Shown in pieces: positions 8,029-17,166 of a stretch of DNA of 58,690 nucleotides. Source of the stretch: an uncultured Muribaculaceae bacterium (GTDB lineage Bacteria > Bacteroidota > Bacteroidia > Bacteroidales > Muribaculaceae); assembly GCA_910584185.1 (NCBI GenBank), contig CAJTYC010000003.1, positions 1-58,690 on the forward strand, given 5' to 3'. The notes beneath the pieces were generated by a model. It did not search any database. It was not told the origin of the DNA and saw only the letters and a program-made list of their open reading frames with translations. Each line of letters opens with the position of its first letter. The stretch's first letter is position 1. The position numbers were made by a program, and so were the translations under genes.

Positions 8029-9366
8029 ATGATATATTGGTTGAGCGATGCATTAGCGTCATGGGACATACCGGGGCAGAACCTGATGAACTACATCACC
8101 TTCAGGGCAGGTATATCATTTGCGTTGGCAATGATAATAGCATTGGTGTTCGGACGCAATGTGATAGACAGGCTTCAGAAGATGCAGATAGGGGAGGTGG
8201 TTCGCCACCTGGACCTTGCCGGTCAGGAATCAAAGGCCGGCACCCCAACTATGGGAGGAATCATAATTATCATGTCTACGCTTGTGCCCTGCCTTCTTAT
8301 GGGCAACTTGGGCAACATCTACATGATATTGATGATAGTCGCGACACTCTGGATGGGAACAATCGGCTTCCTCGATGATTACCGCAAATTCAAGTACCAC
8401 AACAAGGATGGCTTGAAAGGTAAGTATAAAGTGACCGGCCAGGTGGGCTTGGGACTTCTTGTGGGTATCACCATGTGGCTGTCGCCACAGATTATGATGA
8501 GTGAGAACCGCGAGGTGGACTCACACATGAGCATCGCCGAACTCAGCACCCCGTCAGCCACACAGGAGATTGACTCTGAATATATCAATTCGCAGGCCGA
8601 GGTGGAGCGCACGATAGTCGTGTCGGAAGAGAAAATCAAGTCACCGCAGACCACCATACCGTTTGTCAAGAACAACAACTTCAACTACTTATGGTTGACC
8701 TCCTGGATTTCGGATGAGAAGACAGCCGAGACATTGGGCTGGCTTGTATTCGTGCTTGTGGTAGTGATAGTGGTTACGGCAGTGAGCAACGGCGCCAACC
8801 TTACGGACGGAATAGACGGTCTATGCGCCGGCACCTCCGCCATAATCGTGGTGGCGTTGCTGATAATGGCATATCTTGGAGGCAACATCATCTACTCGAG
8901 CTATCTGAACATCATGTATATACCGGGTTCGTCAGAGCTTGTGGTGTTTGCGGCGGCCTTTATCGGGGCCTTGGTGGGCTTCCTGTGGTATAACGCCTTC
9001 CCGGCTCAGGTATTTATGGGAGACACCGGTTCGCTGACAATCGGTGGAATCATAGCCGTGTTTGCGATACTGATACGCAAAGAGCTGCTGATACCCTTGT
9101 TATGCCTCACCTTCTTCCTTGAAGACCTGTCGGTTATGCTGCAAGTAGGATACTTCAAATATACGAAGAAGAAATATGGTGAAGGGCGCAGGATATTCAA
9201 GATGACGCCGTTGCACCATCACTTCCAGAAAGCTGCGGTGCCCGGCGCTATGGTGAAATGGAATCATCCGCGTGCGGCGATGCATGAGAACAAAATCACC
9301 ACACGCTTCTGGATAGTGGGCCTGCTGTTGGCGGCATTGACATTCGTGACACTTAAAATAAGGTAA
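8029..9366 (+). CDS. mraY: Phospho-MurNAc-pentapeptide transferase
   Basis: MraY transfers phospho-MurNAc-pentapeptide to undecaprenyl phosphate, forming lipid I at the inner face of the membrane. The polytopic protein has the family motifs GTPTMGGIIII, GFLDDYRKF, NLTDGIDGLC and FMGDTGSL, and the histidine motif MTPLHHHF. At 445 residues it is about 80 longer than proteobacterial MraY. The extra length is a polar insertion at residues about 163-225 (from SENREVDSHMS on), a known Bacteroidota trait. A 120-bp spacer separates it from murE. Confidence 0.97.
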   Translation: MIYWLSDALASWDIPGQNLMNYITFRAGISFALAMIIALVFGRNVIDRLQKMQIGEVVRHLDLAGQESKAGTPTMGGIIIIMSTLVPCLLMGNLGNIYMILMIVATLWMGTIGFLDDYRKFKYHNKDGLKGKYKVTGQVGLGLLVGITMWLSPQIMMSENREVDSHMSIAELSTPSATQEIDSEYINSQAEVERTIVVSEEKIKSPQTTIPFVKNNNFNYLWLTSWISDEKTAETLGWLVFVLVVVIVVTAVSNGANLTDGIDGLCAGTSAIIVVALLIMAYLGGNIIYSSYLNIMYIPGSSELVVFAAAFIGALVGFLWYNAFPAQVFMGDTGSLTIGGIIAVFAILIRKELLIPLLCLTFFLEDLSVMLQVGYFKYTKKKYGEGRRIFKMTPLHHHFQKAAVPGAMVKWNHPRAAMHENKITTRFWIVGLLLAALTFVTLKIR

Positions 9367-9411
9367 TTAAGAATTAGGAATTAGGAATTAGGAGTTAGGA
9401 ATTAGGAATTT
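9365..9411. repeat. 7-bp-period repeat (GAATTAG) after mraY
   Basis: About six units of GAATTAG/GAGTTAG begin at the mraY stop codon. Same family as 6362-6396. Confidence 0.8.
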
Positions 9412-9441
9412 GGGATTGGGGATTTTAGTATAAAATACGAT

Positions 9442-10785
9442 ATGAATAAGTTAGTGATACTTGGCGGAGGAGAGAGCGGCGTAGGTGCCGCCATCCTCGG
9501 CAAAGAGAAAGGGATGGAGGTTTTTCTGAGCGATATGGGACAGATAAAGCCTCAATATATAGAACAGCTTGAGGCAGAGGGGATAGCATATGAGACCGGA
9601 GGACACACCGAGTCAAAGATATTGGATGCCGACATCGTGGTGAAGAGTCCCGGCATACCCCCTACCGCCCCGATGGTGCGCAAATTGGCCGAACGGGGAG
9701 TGCCCATACTGTCGGAGATAGAGTTTGCCGGCCGCTATACTGATGCCCAGATGATATGTATCACCGGCAGCAACGGCAAGACCACCACTACCCTATTGAC
9801 TTATCATATACTGAAATCGGCAGGTATGAACGTCGGTTTGGCCGGCAACGTAGGCAAGAGCCTTGCTCTGCAGGTGGCACGCGAGCATCATGACGTCTAC
9901 GTGATAGAGCTGTCGAGCTTCCAGCTTGAGAACATGTATGACTTCAAGGCCAAGGTGGCTGTCATCACCAACATTACGCCCGACCACCTGGACCGTTACG
10001 ACTACAAATTCGAGAACTACGTTGCGGCCAAATTCAGGATATTGCAAAACCAAGGTCCGGAAGACTACTTCATCTACTGGAACGACGACCCCGTAATCAA
10101 AGAGCAGATCAAGCAGATGCAAGTAGAGGCGTTGCAGCTGCCATTTAGCGAGAATGCGGAGAGCGGCAGCAAAGCTTACGTGAAAGATGGCATCATCCAC
10201 TTCGAGCTTCCGACCGAGGAATGGGAGATACCGCGCGACAAGCTGTCGCTGACCGGGCTTCACAACCTTTACAACTCGATGGCGGCGGGTCTCTCGGCAA
10301 GTCTATTTAACATAAAGAACGAGACAATCCGCACCGCGCTCGAAGACTTCGAGGCAGTGGAGCACAGACTCGAATATGTCAAGACAGTAAACGGTGTGAG
10401 ATATATCAACGACTCCAAGGCAACCAACGTGGACTCATGCTGGTATGCGTTAGAGAGCATGACCACCCCCACCGTGCTGATACTCGGCGGCAAAGACAAA
10501 GGTAACGACTACACTCAGATAGAGTCGCTTGTGCAGGAGAAAGTGAAAGCGATAGTCTGCATGGGCAAGGATAACGGCAAGCTACTCGACTTCTTCGGCG
10601 GCAAAGTGGCGGAGATTTGCGACACACACAGCATGGAAGAGGCAGTTGCGGCATGCGCATCGCTTGCAGAGGAGGGTGACACCGTGTTGCTGTCGCCCTG
10701 CTGCGCGAGCTTCGACCTCTTCAGCAGCTACGAAGACCGGGGGCGCAAATTCAAGGCAGAGGTGAACCGTCTTGAAGAGAAATAA
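9442..10785 (+). CDS. murD: UDP-MurNAc-L-alanine:D-glutamate ligase
   Basis: MurD adds D-glutamate to UDP-MurNAc-L-alanine in the cytoplasm. The N-terminal nucleotide-sugar-binding motif is LGGGESGVGAA. The ATP loop TGSNGKTTTT is at residues 108-117 (Lys113). YINDSKATNVDS and LILGGKDKGNDY are typical of MurD and set it apart from the other Mur ligases. At 447 residues the length is usual. It lies 36 bp before ftsW in the dcw order. Confidence 0.97.
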   Translation: MNKLVILGGGESGVGAAILGKEKGMEVFLSDMGQIKPQYIEQLEAEGIAYETGGHTESKILDADIVVKSPGIPPTAPMVRKLAERGVPILSEIEFAGRYTDAQMICITGSNGKTTTTLLTYHILKSAGMNVGLAGNVGKSLALQVAREHHDVYVIELSSFQLENMYDFKAKVAVITNITPDHLDRYDYKFENYVAAKFRILQNQGPEDYFIYWNDDPVIKEQIKQMQVEALQLPFSENAESGSKAYVKDGIIHFELPTEEWEIPRDKLSLTGLHNLYNSMAAGLSASLFNIKNETIRTALEDFEAVEHRLEYVKTVNGVRYINDSKATNVDSCWYALESMTTPTVLILGGKDKGNDYTQIESLVQEKVKAIVCMGKDNGKLLDFFGGKVAEICDTHSMEEAVAACASLAEEGDTVLLSPCCASFDLFSSYEDRGRKFKAEVNRLEEK

Positions 10786-10821
10786 CCGAAACATAGATAC
10801 ATATACGAAAAGTGACAAAAT

Positions 10822-12354
10822 ATGAGGATGGATAGAAACAGACGAGGCAGTGCGGCAGCAGCAGAACTGATGTCGGAGCTGAACGATGGGCTCGAGATAC
10901 GGGCCACAGTGGATGGGGTCTCCCCTGCCGACACCATGATGCAAGGTGGAGCCGCAGCGCTTGGCGGCACGGCCGCGATAGGCGGAGCATCCGGCACCGA
11001 TGTGCTTACGGCCATAGAGGCCGACAAAACGAAAGGGAAGACAGATAAAGCGAGCAAATCGAAAGCCGCCAAGAAAGCCCAGGAGGGACGTCCCGACCCC
11101 TACCTGTGGGGCATCTACATCGCCTTCTTGGTGATATCGGTGGTGGAACTGTTCTCCGCATCGAGCACCGAGGTGACGGGCGCAAACGTCTACACGCCAC
11201 TACTCAGGCACGGCATGTTCTTAGTGATGGGGTTCGGCATAGTGCTTTGGCTCCAGAGACACCACTACGCAGTGATAAGCAAATTCGCATGGATATTTGC
11301 GGCAGTGTCGTTGGTATTGCTACTACTGTCGAGCTTCATGGGAGTCGAGATGAACGGTGCACAGCGGGCCATACGGTTTGCCGGGATAACCATCCAGCCG
11401 GCAGAGATAGTTAAACTGTCGGTGGTGTGCCTGCTGTCGTATATCTTGGGCAAAAACCAGACACCCGGCGGAGTGACCAACGTAGGCGTGATAACGGCAG
11501 CCATAGTCGTGGTGATATTTGGCGGCTGCCTGTGGAAGAACGGCTTGACCAACACCATACTGCTTATGACAGTGAGCCTCTGCATGATGCTGATAGGAGG
11601 AATCCAGATGAAGAAACTGGCGATAGTGCTTGGTGTATACATCTTGTGTGGGGGCGCGCTCTACGGCATCAAATATGTGACTCCATCGAGCACAGAATTT
11701 GACGAAGTGCAGCAGAGCCAGCGTCAGCTTGCCGAAGCCGGCGGCGGAGTTGTGGTGTCAGAAGGGTCTAAAATCGACCGTACCGGCACGCAGATCGGGC
11801 GCGTGAAGCGCTTCCTGAAAGGAGTACACCCCAACGACCCTATCGACGACATAAACCGCCAGGTGATATTCTCAAAATTCTCACAGGCCAACGGCGGCTT
11901 GCTTGGCCAGGGACCCGGCAACTCACGCGAGAGTGCGCGATTGCCCCTCGCCTTCTCCGACTACATCTACTCCATCATAGTAGAAGACACCGGCTTCGTG
12001 GGTGGATCTGCGCTGCTGCTGCTCTACCTGCTGCTGCTGGCACGCGCCGGGCGCATCGCCTACAAATGCTCGCGGGCATTTCCGGCCTTCCTGATATTGG
12101 GGTGTGCGGTGATGATAGTGTTCCAGGCACTGGTGCACATGGCCATTGTGACCGGTGTGTTCCCGGTGTCGGGGCAACCATTGCCCTTCATATCGAAAGG
12201 AGGCACCTCCGTGATAGTCATGTCGGCGGCGATGGGTATCATGATGTCGGTGGCCCGCTACGCAGCCAAGAGCGGCGACACCAAGAAGACAAGAGCAGAA
12301 AAAGCAGTGCTGCCCGAAGAGATGCAGGCAGCCAACTTCACAATGGCAAAATAA
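10822..12354 (+). CDS. ftsW: Septal peptidoglycan glycosyltransferase FtsW (SEDS) with long N-terminal extension
   Basis: FtsW polymerises lipid II at the septum with FtsI. The SEDS core begins at residue about 93 (PYLWGIYIAFLVISVVELFS) and carries PAEIVKLSVV, a long extracellular loop with QANGGLLGQGPGNS, and the C-terminal GQPLPFISKGGTS. The first 90 residues are unusual: an Ala/Gly-rich cytoplasmic stretch (AAALGGTAAIGGASG) and then a lysine-rich segment (KTKGKTDKASKSKAAKKA). I know of no FtsW family domain there. No alternative start near residue 90 would remove it, and only 36 bp separate it from murD, so the extension appears genuinely coded. Function of the extension is unknown. Confidence 0.95.
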   Translation: MRMDRNRRGSAAAAELMSELNDGLEIRATVDGVSPADTMMQGGAAALGGTAAIGGASGTDVLTAIEADKTKGKTDKASKSKAAKKAQEGRPDPYLWGIYIAFLVISVVELFSASSTEVTGANVYTPLLRHGMFLVMGFGIVLWLQRHHYAVISKFAWIFAAVSLVLLLLSSFMGVEMNGAQRAIRFAGITIQPAEIVKLSVVCLLSYILGKNQTPGGVTNVGVITAAIVVVIFGGCLWKNGLTNTILLMTVSLCMMLIGGIQMKKLAIVLGVYILCGGALYGIKYVTPSSTEFDEVQQSQRQLAEAGGGVVVSEGSKIDRTGTQIGRVKRFLKGVHPNDPIDDINRQVIFSKFSQANGGLLGQGPGNSRESARLPLAFSDYIYSIIVEDTGFVGGSALLLLYLLLLARAGRIAYKCSRAFPAFLILGCAVMIVFQALVHMAIVTGVFPVSGQPLPFISKGGTSVIVMSAAMGIMMSVARYAAKSGDTKKTRAEKAVLPEEMQAANFTMAK

Positions 12355-12369
12355 AAATCATGGGAAAAC

Positions 12370-13473
12370 ATGGGAAATCGTAAATATAGGATACTTGTAA
12401 GCGGAGGTGGCACGGGAGGACATATCTTCCCGGCCCTCTCCATAGCCAACGCGCTGAAACGTCGTCTTGACGTAGAGATACTGTTTGTGGGGGCAGAAAA
12501 CCGCATGGAGATGGAGAAAGTGCCGGCGGCGGGCTACCCCATCAAAGGCTTGCCCGTGGCGGGTTTTGACCGCAAGCGCCTGTGGCGCAACATCGGTGTG
12601 CTGCTGAAGCTTCGCAAGAGCATGCAGATGGCCAACGACATAGTGCGCGAATTCAAGCCAGACATAGCGATCGGGGTGGGCGGCTACTGCTCCGGGCCGA
12701 CACTTAAGGCAGCCCAGAAACAAGGCATCCCTACCCTACTCCAAGAGCAAAACTCATATGCCGGGGTCACCAACAAACTGCTTGCCAAGAAAGCCGACAA
12801 GATATGCGTGGCCTACGACGGCATGGAGCGCTTCTTCCCCGCCGACAAGATAATCAAGACCGGCAACCCCGTTAGGAAAGCCCTGACAGAGAAAAGCCAG
12901 GATAGCGCCAAAGCGCGAGAGAGCTTCGGTCTGCACCCCACCAAGCCGACAGTGCTTGTGGTGGGAGGCTCGTTAGGCGCCTTGACGCTCAACGAGAGCA
13001 TGGAGCGCGGCCTGCGCGAGCTTGTAGAGTCAGGCATACAGGTGATATGGCAGACCGGCAAGAACTTCGGCGACAGAGGCGAGAAAGCCGCCAAAGGGCT
13101 CACCGGCGTGGTGGTGACGAAATTTATCAGCGACATGGGTTCCGCCTATGCAGCGAGCGACTTAGTGGTGAGCCGTGCCGGCGCCGGGTCGATCAGCGAA
13201 TTAGAACTTCTCGGCAAGCCGTGCGTGCTGGTGCCGTCGCCCAACGTGTCGGAAGACCACCAGACCAAAAACGCCATGGCCCTTGTGGATAAAGATGCAG
13301 CCGTGCTGGTCACGGATGCCGAGGCCCGCGAAAAACTCACGCCGACCATCATGGAGCTTATGGGCGACAAAGCGCGGCTGGAGCGCATGCATGAGAATAT
13401 CGGTAAGCTTGCCGTACGCGACAGCGACGAGCGGATCGTCGACGAGGTAGTCAAGATAATCGGGGCAATTTAA
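12370..13473 (+). CDS. murG: UDP-GlcNAc:undecaprenyl-PP-MurNAc-pentapeptide GlcNAc transferase
   Basis: MurG converts lipid I to lipid II at the cytoplasmic membrane face. The GT-B fold shows the N-terminal loop SGGGTGGHIFPA (residues 11-22), a second glycine-rich loop VVGGSLGAL, and the UDP-GlcNAc-binding region SRAGAGSISELELLGKP. At 367 residues it is standard. An ATG at 12360 is in another frame and stops after seven codons, so 12370 is the start. It follows ftsW after 15 bp. Confidence 0.97.
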   Translation: MGNRKYRILVSGGGTGGHIFPALSIANALKRRLDVEILFVGAENRMEMEKVPAAGYPIKGLPVAGFDRKRLWRNIGVLLKLRKSMQMANDIVREFKPDIAIGVGGYCSGPTLKAAQKQGIPTLLQEQNSYAGVTNKLLAKKADKICVAYDGMERFFPADKIIKTGNPVRKALTEKSQDSAKARESFGLHPTKPTVLVVGGSLGALTLNESMERGLRELVESGIQVIWQTGKNFGDRGEKAAKGLTGVVVTKFISDMGSAYAASDLVVSRAGAGSISELELLGKPCVLVPSPNVSEDHQTKNAMALVDKDAAVLVTDAEAREKLTPTIMELMGDKARLERMHENIGKLAVRDSDERIVDEVVKIIGAI

Positions 13474-13487
13474 CATAATGTCATCAG

Positions 13488-14873
13488 ATGGAAAATATAT
13501 ACTTTGTAGGGGCCGGGGGAATCGGGATGGCCAACTTGGTGAGGTACTATCTGCGTCATGGAGTGCGCGTGGCGGGTTACGACCGCACACCCTCCGACTT
13601 GACGGCGCACTTGGAGCGCGAGGGAGCTGAGCTGACATTTGAAGACGATGCCGCCAAGATACCCGAGGCATTTCGCGACCCCACCACTACCCTTGTGGTC
13701 TACACACCGGCAGTGCCAGAGAGCAACAAGATACTGAGTTACTTCAGACATGGTGGCTTCGAGGTGATAAAACGTGCTGCACTGTTGGGGCGCATCACCC
13801 GGAGCACCGATGGGATATGCGTGGCAGGCAGCCACGGCAAGACCACCACGAGCTCGATGATCGCCAACATACTTCGCGAGTCCACGGTGGGTTGCACTGC
13901 ATTTTTGGGAGGCATATTGCGCAACATCGACAGCAACTTAGTGCTTCAGGAACAGTCTCGCTACACAGTGATAGAGGCCGACGAATACGACCGTTCATTT
14001 CACCACCTCTCCCCTTTCATAGCAGTCATCACCTCGACCGACCCTGACCATCTGGATATATATGGCGACGAGGCCCACTATCTGGAGGCATTCAGCAAAT
14101 TCACGTCGCTGATACGCGAAGGGGGCGTGCTGTTGCTTCACAGCGGATTGAAGATGAAGCCCGACACCAAAGCCACGGTGACGACAGAGACCTATAGCGG
14201 AAGCGACACAAATGCCGACTGGCATGCAGAAGATATCAAAATCGGCGACGGCAAGGTCAGTTTCACACTCATAGGACCTTCAGGTGTACGGATAGAGGGG
14301 ATGGAGCCGGGAGTGCCGGTGGAGATTAACATCGACAACGCCGTGGCCGCCGCCGCAGCGGCACTACACGCCGGCGCTACGCCCGAAGAGGTGAAGCGTG
14401 GGCTTGCGGGCTTCAAAGGGGCCAAGCGTCGGTTCGAGACATGGCTTGACGGGAGCGAGCCCGGCAACGAGACCGGGACAGTGCTGATAGATGACTACGC
14501 ACATTCGCCTAATGAAGTGCTTGCATCGATACGGTCAGTTAAAAAACTGTGGCAGGGGCGCAAACTTAGCGTCATCTTCCAGCCACACCTGTACACACGC
14601 ACGCGCGACTTCGCCGACGAGTTTGCAGCAGCCCTATCGGAAGCAGATGAAGTCATCATGCCCGAAATATACCCGGCAAGAGAGCTTCCGATAGAGGGAG
14701 TGAGCACCTACAGCATCCTCGACAAAGTAAAAAGTAAAGAAAAAAGCTACTGCGAGCGAAAAGATTTGCTTGGACTGATAAAAAATAGTAATTTTGAAAT
14801 TCTTATGACCTTGGGCGCGGCAGACCTTGACCGGATGCTGCCTGCGATCAAGCAATCACTGACAGGAAATTGA
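13488..14873 (+). CDS. murC: UDP-MurNAc:L-alanine ligase
   Basis: MurC adds L-alanine to UDP-MurNAc, the first stem-peptide step. The N-terminal motif is FVGAGGIGMANL, where MurC proteins usually have GIGGxGM. The ATP loop GSHGKTTT is at residues 114-121 (Lys118), and IEADEYDRSF and LIDDYAHSPNE are family motifs. The length of 461 is normal. MurC and the peptidoglycan-recycling ligase Mpl are similar, but position next to murG and ftsQ supports MurC. Its last codon overlaps ftsQ by 4 bases, implying coupled translation. No ddl gene lies between murC and ftsQ. Confidence 0.95.
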   Translation: MENIYFVGAGGIGMANLVRYYLRHGVRVAGYDRTPSDLTAHLEREGAELTFEDDAAKIPEAFRDPTTTLVVYTPAVPESNKILSYFRHGGFEVIKRAALLGRITRSTDGICVAGSHGKTTTSSMIANILRESTVGCTAFLGGILRNIDSNLVLQEQSRYTVIEADEYDRSFHHLSPFIAVITSTDPDHLDIYGDEAHYLEAFSKFTSLIREGGVLLLHSGLKMKPDTKATVTTETYSGSDTNADWHAEDIKIGDGKVSFTLIGPSGVRIEGMEPGVPVEINIDNAVAAAAAALHAGATPEEVKRGLAGFKGAKRRFETWLDGSEPGNETGTVLIDDYAHSPNEVLASIRSVKKLWQGRKLSVIFQPHLYTRTRDFADEFAAALSEADEVIMPEIYPARELPIEGVSTYSILDKVKSKEKSYCERKDLLGLIKNSNFEILMTLGAADLDRMLPAIKQSLTGN

Positions 14874-15751
14874 AAGCGCGGACGAGCAAAATAATCAAGA
14901 TTAGCATATTGACGCTACTGATAGGATATGCGGCAGGGATAGCCGTATGGGCCAATCAGGTGGCGAGCAAACACGTGTGCACCGGCATCACGATAGAAGT
15001 GGTGGGAAACGCGGCGATGGACTCCGTGGTGCGCCACGGCGTGCAGGAAGAGCTGCGCCACTACCCCTACAAACTTGTGGGAATGCCGTTGCATGGGCTC
15101 AACACGGCCGATGTGGAGCGTTACCTGTCGCGGTCGAACAACTTCGAGAGCGTAAACTGCATGGTGTCGTCGCGCGGGCAGCTCATAATCAGGATAGAGC
15201 CATTGGTGCCGGTGATGCGCGTATTTTATGGCGACAACTCCTACTACATCAACCGGGCCGGCAAGCATATCGTGTCGAACGCAGAGTTTTACAGCGAGGT
15301 GCCGGTTGTGACGGGTAGGTTCTCTCGCGGATTCTCGCCCGAAGAAATCCTGCCCTTTGTCAACTACGTGAAGAAAGACCCGATGTTGTCGGAGCTTGTG
15401 AGCATGATAAATGCAGAGAGCCGTAACAACCTGATACTTATACCCCGCATACGCGGGCATGTGGTGAACTTCGGTGACACCACACGCTTGGACGAGAAGA
15501 AACGTATGCTGGCCATGTTCTACCGCAACGTTATGCCCTACAAAGGGTGGGAAGAATATGACACCATATCGGTGAAATATCGGGGACAGGTGGTGGCGAC
15601 GCGCCGCGACAAGAGCAAGCTGAACCACGCCGAGGAATATGAAGAAGAGGTAGACCTCGAAGAGGCAACCCTGCCGACGGTGGCTGGAGCAGAGCAAGCA
15701 TCTGACACCAAGCCGACAGCCGGTAACGACACCATAAAGCATACTCACTAA
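14870..15751 (+). CDS. ftsQ: Cell division protein FtsQ
   Basis: A 293-residue bitopic protein: basic N-terminus (MKARTSKIIK), a membrane helix at residues about 11-27, then a periplasmic POTRA/FtsQ region (ITIEVVGNAAMDSVV) and a charged C-terminus rich in Glu. FtsQ links FtsL/DivIC to the divisome. The start is the TTG at 14870, whose bases overlap the murC stop (TTGA), which argues for translational coupling; no ATG lies near enough to keep the membrane helix. Sequence identity in this family is low, so the call leans on topology and gene order. Confidence 0.92.
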   Translation: MKARTSKIIKISILTLLIGYAAGIAVWANQVASKHVCTGITIEVVGNAAMDSVVRHGVQEELRHYPYKLVGMPLHGLNTADVERYLSRSNNFESVNCMVSSRGQLIIRIEPLVPVMRVFYGDNSYYINRAGKHIVSNAEFYSEVPVVTGRFSRGFSPEEILPFVNYVKKDPMLSELVSMINAESRNNLILIPRIRGHVVNFGDTTRLDEKKRMLAMFYRNVMPYKGWEEYDTISVKYRGQVVATRRDKSKLNHAEEYEEEVDLEEATLPTVAGAEQASDTKPTAGNDTIKHTH

Positions 15752-15765
15752 GAAAAGTGCGAGAT

Positions 15766-17091
15766 ATGAAGCAAGACAGATATGTTGCTGCGATAGAGAT
15801 AAGCAGTTCGAAGATAATAGCGGCTGTCGGCAAGATGTATGCCGACGGCCATCTCACCATAATAGCCACAGAGCAAGAGAAAGGGGTTGAGAGCGTGCGA
15901 TACGGCATACTCCACAACTTGGAAGAGAGTTCGATGCGCATCAACCGGGTGCTGGACAAGCTGCAGCGCAACCAGGCCGTTGCGCCTCTGGAGATCACGG
16001 CCCTATACGTGGGGCTTGCGGGGAGGTCATTGCGCAGCATCAGCACAGATGTGGGTATACACTTGCCCGACGACACGGAGATAACGCAAGATATCGTGGA
16101 CAACCTGCGCAAGAAAGCGCTCTCCACGGCAATCGACAGCTCGCTTGAGGTGATAGATGCGATCCCGCGCGCCTACATGGTGGGCAAGCGCGAGACGAAG
16201 TCGCCCAAAGGCGAGATTGGCAACAACATATCAGCGACCTACGACCTGATAGTATGCCGCAAAGAATTGCAGCGCAACCTGCAACGCACACTCGTAGACA
16301 AGATCGGGGTTGACATAGCCGGGATAGTCGTGACACCGCTATCGACAGCCCAGGTGCTTCTGACCAGCGAAGAGAAACGCCTCGGCTGTATGCTCGTCGA
16401 CATGGGGGCGGAGACCACCACCGTGTCGATATACAAAGATGGGGCACTTCGCTACCTGGCCACACTGCCGTTGGGGGGGCGCAACATAACACGCGACATC
16501 ACCACGCAGAACGTGCTTGAGGAGCGAGCCGAGAACATCAAGACCAACTACGGCAACGCGATAGCCCGCGAAGTCGGTTCGAACCTGAACATGAACGGCG
16601 TGCGCATGGCCGAGGTGAGCAACCTGATAGTGGCACGTTCGGAAGAGATAGTAGCCAACATCGTGGAGCAGCTGAAATATGCCGGGATGAAAGACAGCGA
16701 CCTGCCGGCAGGACTCGTGTGCATAGGAGGCGGGTCGAAGCTCAACGGGATGCTCGACTTGCTGTCGAAGCAGACAGCGCTCACCGTGAGACGCGGCCAG
16801 TTGCCGGAATACATAAGGATGGAGGAAGCTAAAGCCCCTACATCAGAGACACTGCAAGTGGCAAGTATATTATATTCGGGCGCGAGCATATCGGATGCCG
16901 TTTGCCTTGAGGAGCCGCAGCGTGAAAACCTGCCGGTCACGGGCGAAGGGTATGAAGATGAACCCGAGGAAGAGCGTGAAGGCAAGAACCACAAGAAGAA
17001 AGAGGGTTCGAAGCTATTCGGCAAATGGAAAAACAACATAGCGAAATTCTTCTCGGCACCCGACGAAGATGACTCCGACTTGTTAGAATAA
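15766..17091 (+). CDS. ftsA: Cell division protein FtsA
   Basis: An actin-like ATPase that tethers FtsZ filaments to the membrane. I choose the ATG at 15766 (MKQDRYVAAIEISSSKIIAAVGK in outline) over an in-frame GTG at 15757. Visible parts are the phosphate-1 region (AAIEISSSKI), the 1C/SHS2 insertion around residues 80-170, the phosphate-2 motif CMLVDMGAETTTVSIY and the adenosine motif GLVCIGGGSKLNG. The C-terminal 70 residues are charged and end in SKLFGKWKNNIAKFFSAP, an amphipathic helix suited to membrane binding. A 22-bp sequence is duplicated between ftsA and ftsZ. Confidence 0.96.
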   Translation: MKQDRYVAAIEISSSKIIAAVGKMYADGHLTIIATEQEKGVESVRYGILHNLEESSMRINRVLDKLQRNQAVAPLEITALYVGLAGRSLRSISTDVGIHLPDDTEITQDIVDNLRKKALSTAIDSSLEVIDAIPRAYMVGKRETKSPKGEIGNNISATYDLIVCRKELQRNLQRTLVDKIGVDIAGIVVTPLSTAQVLLTSEEKRLGCMLVDMGAETTTVSIYKDGALRYLATLPLGGRNITRDITTQNVLEERAENIKTNYGNAIAREVGSNLNMNGVRMAEVSNLIVARSEEIVANIVEQLKYAGMKDSDLPAGLVCIGGGSKLNGMLDLLSKQTALTVRRGQLPEYIRMEEAKAPTSETLQVASILYSGASISDAVCLEEPQRENLPVTGEGYEDEPEEEREGKNHKKKEGSKLFGKWKNNIAKFFSAPDEDDSDLLE

Positions 17092-17094
17092 AGA

Positions 17095-17139
17095 AATAAG
17101 AGACTCGGATTTAGGGGAATAAGAGACTCGGATTTAGGG
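17095..17139. repeat. Tandem duplication of 22 bp between ftsA and ftsZ
   Basis: Positions 17095-17116 are repeated exactly at 17118-17139 (each contains AGAGACTCGGATTTAGGG). The copies are separated by one base, just after the ftsA stop codon. Confidence 0.9.
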
Positions 17140-17166
17140 AAAAGACAACTTGAAAAGTAAATCGCA

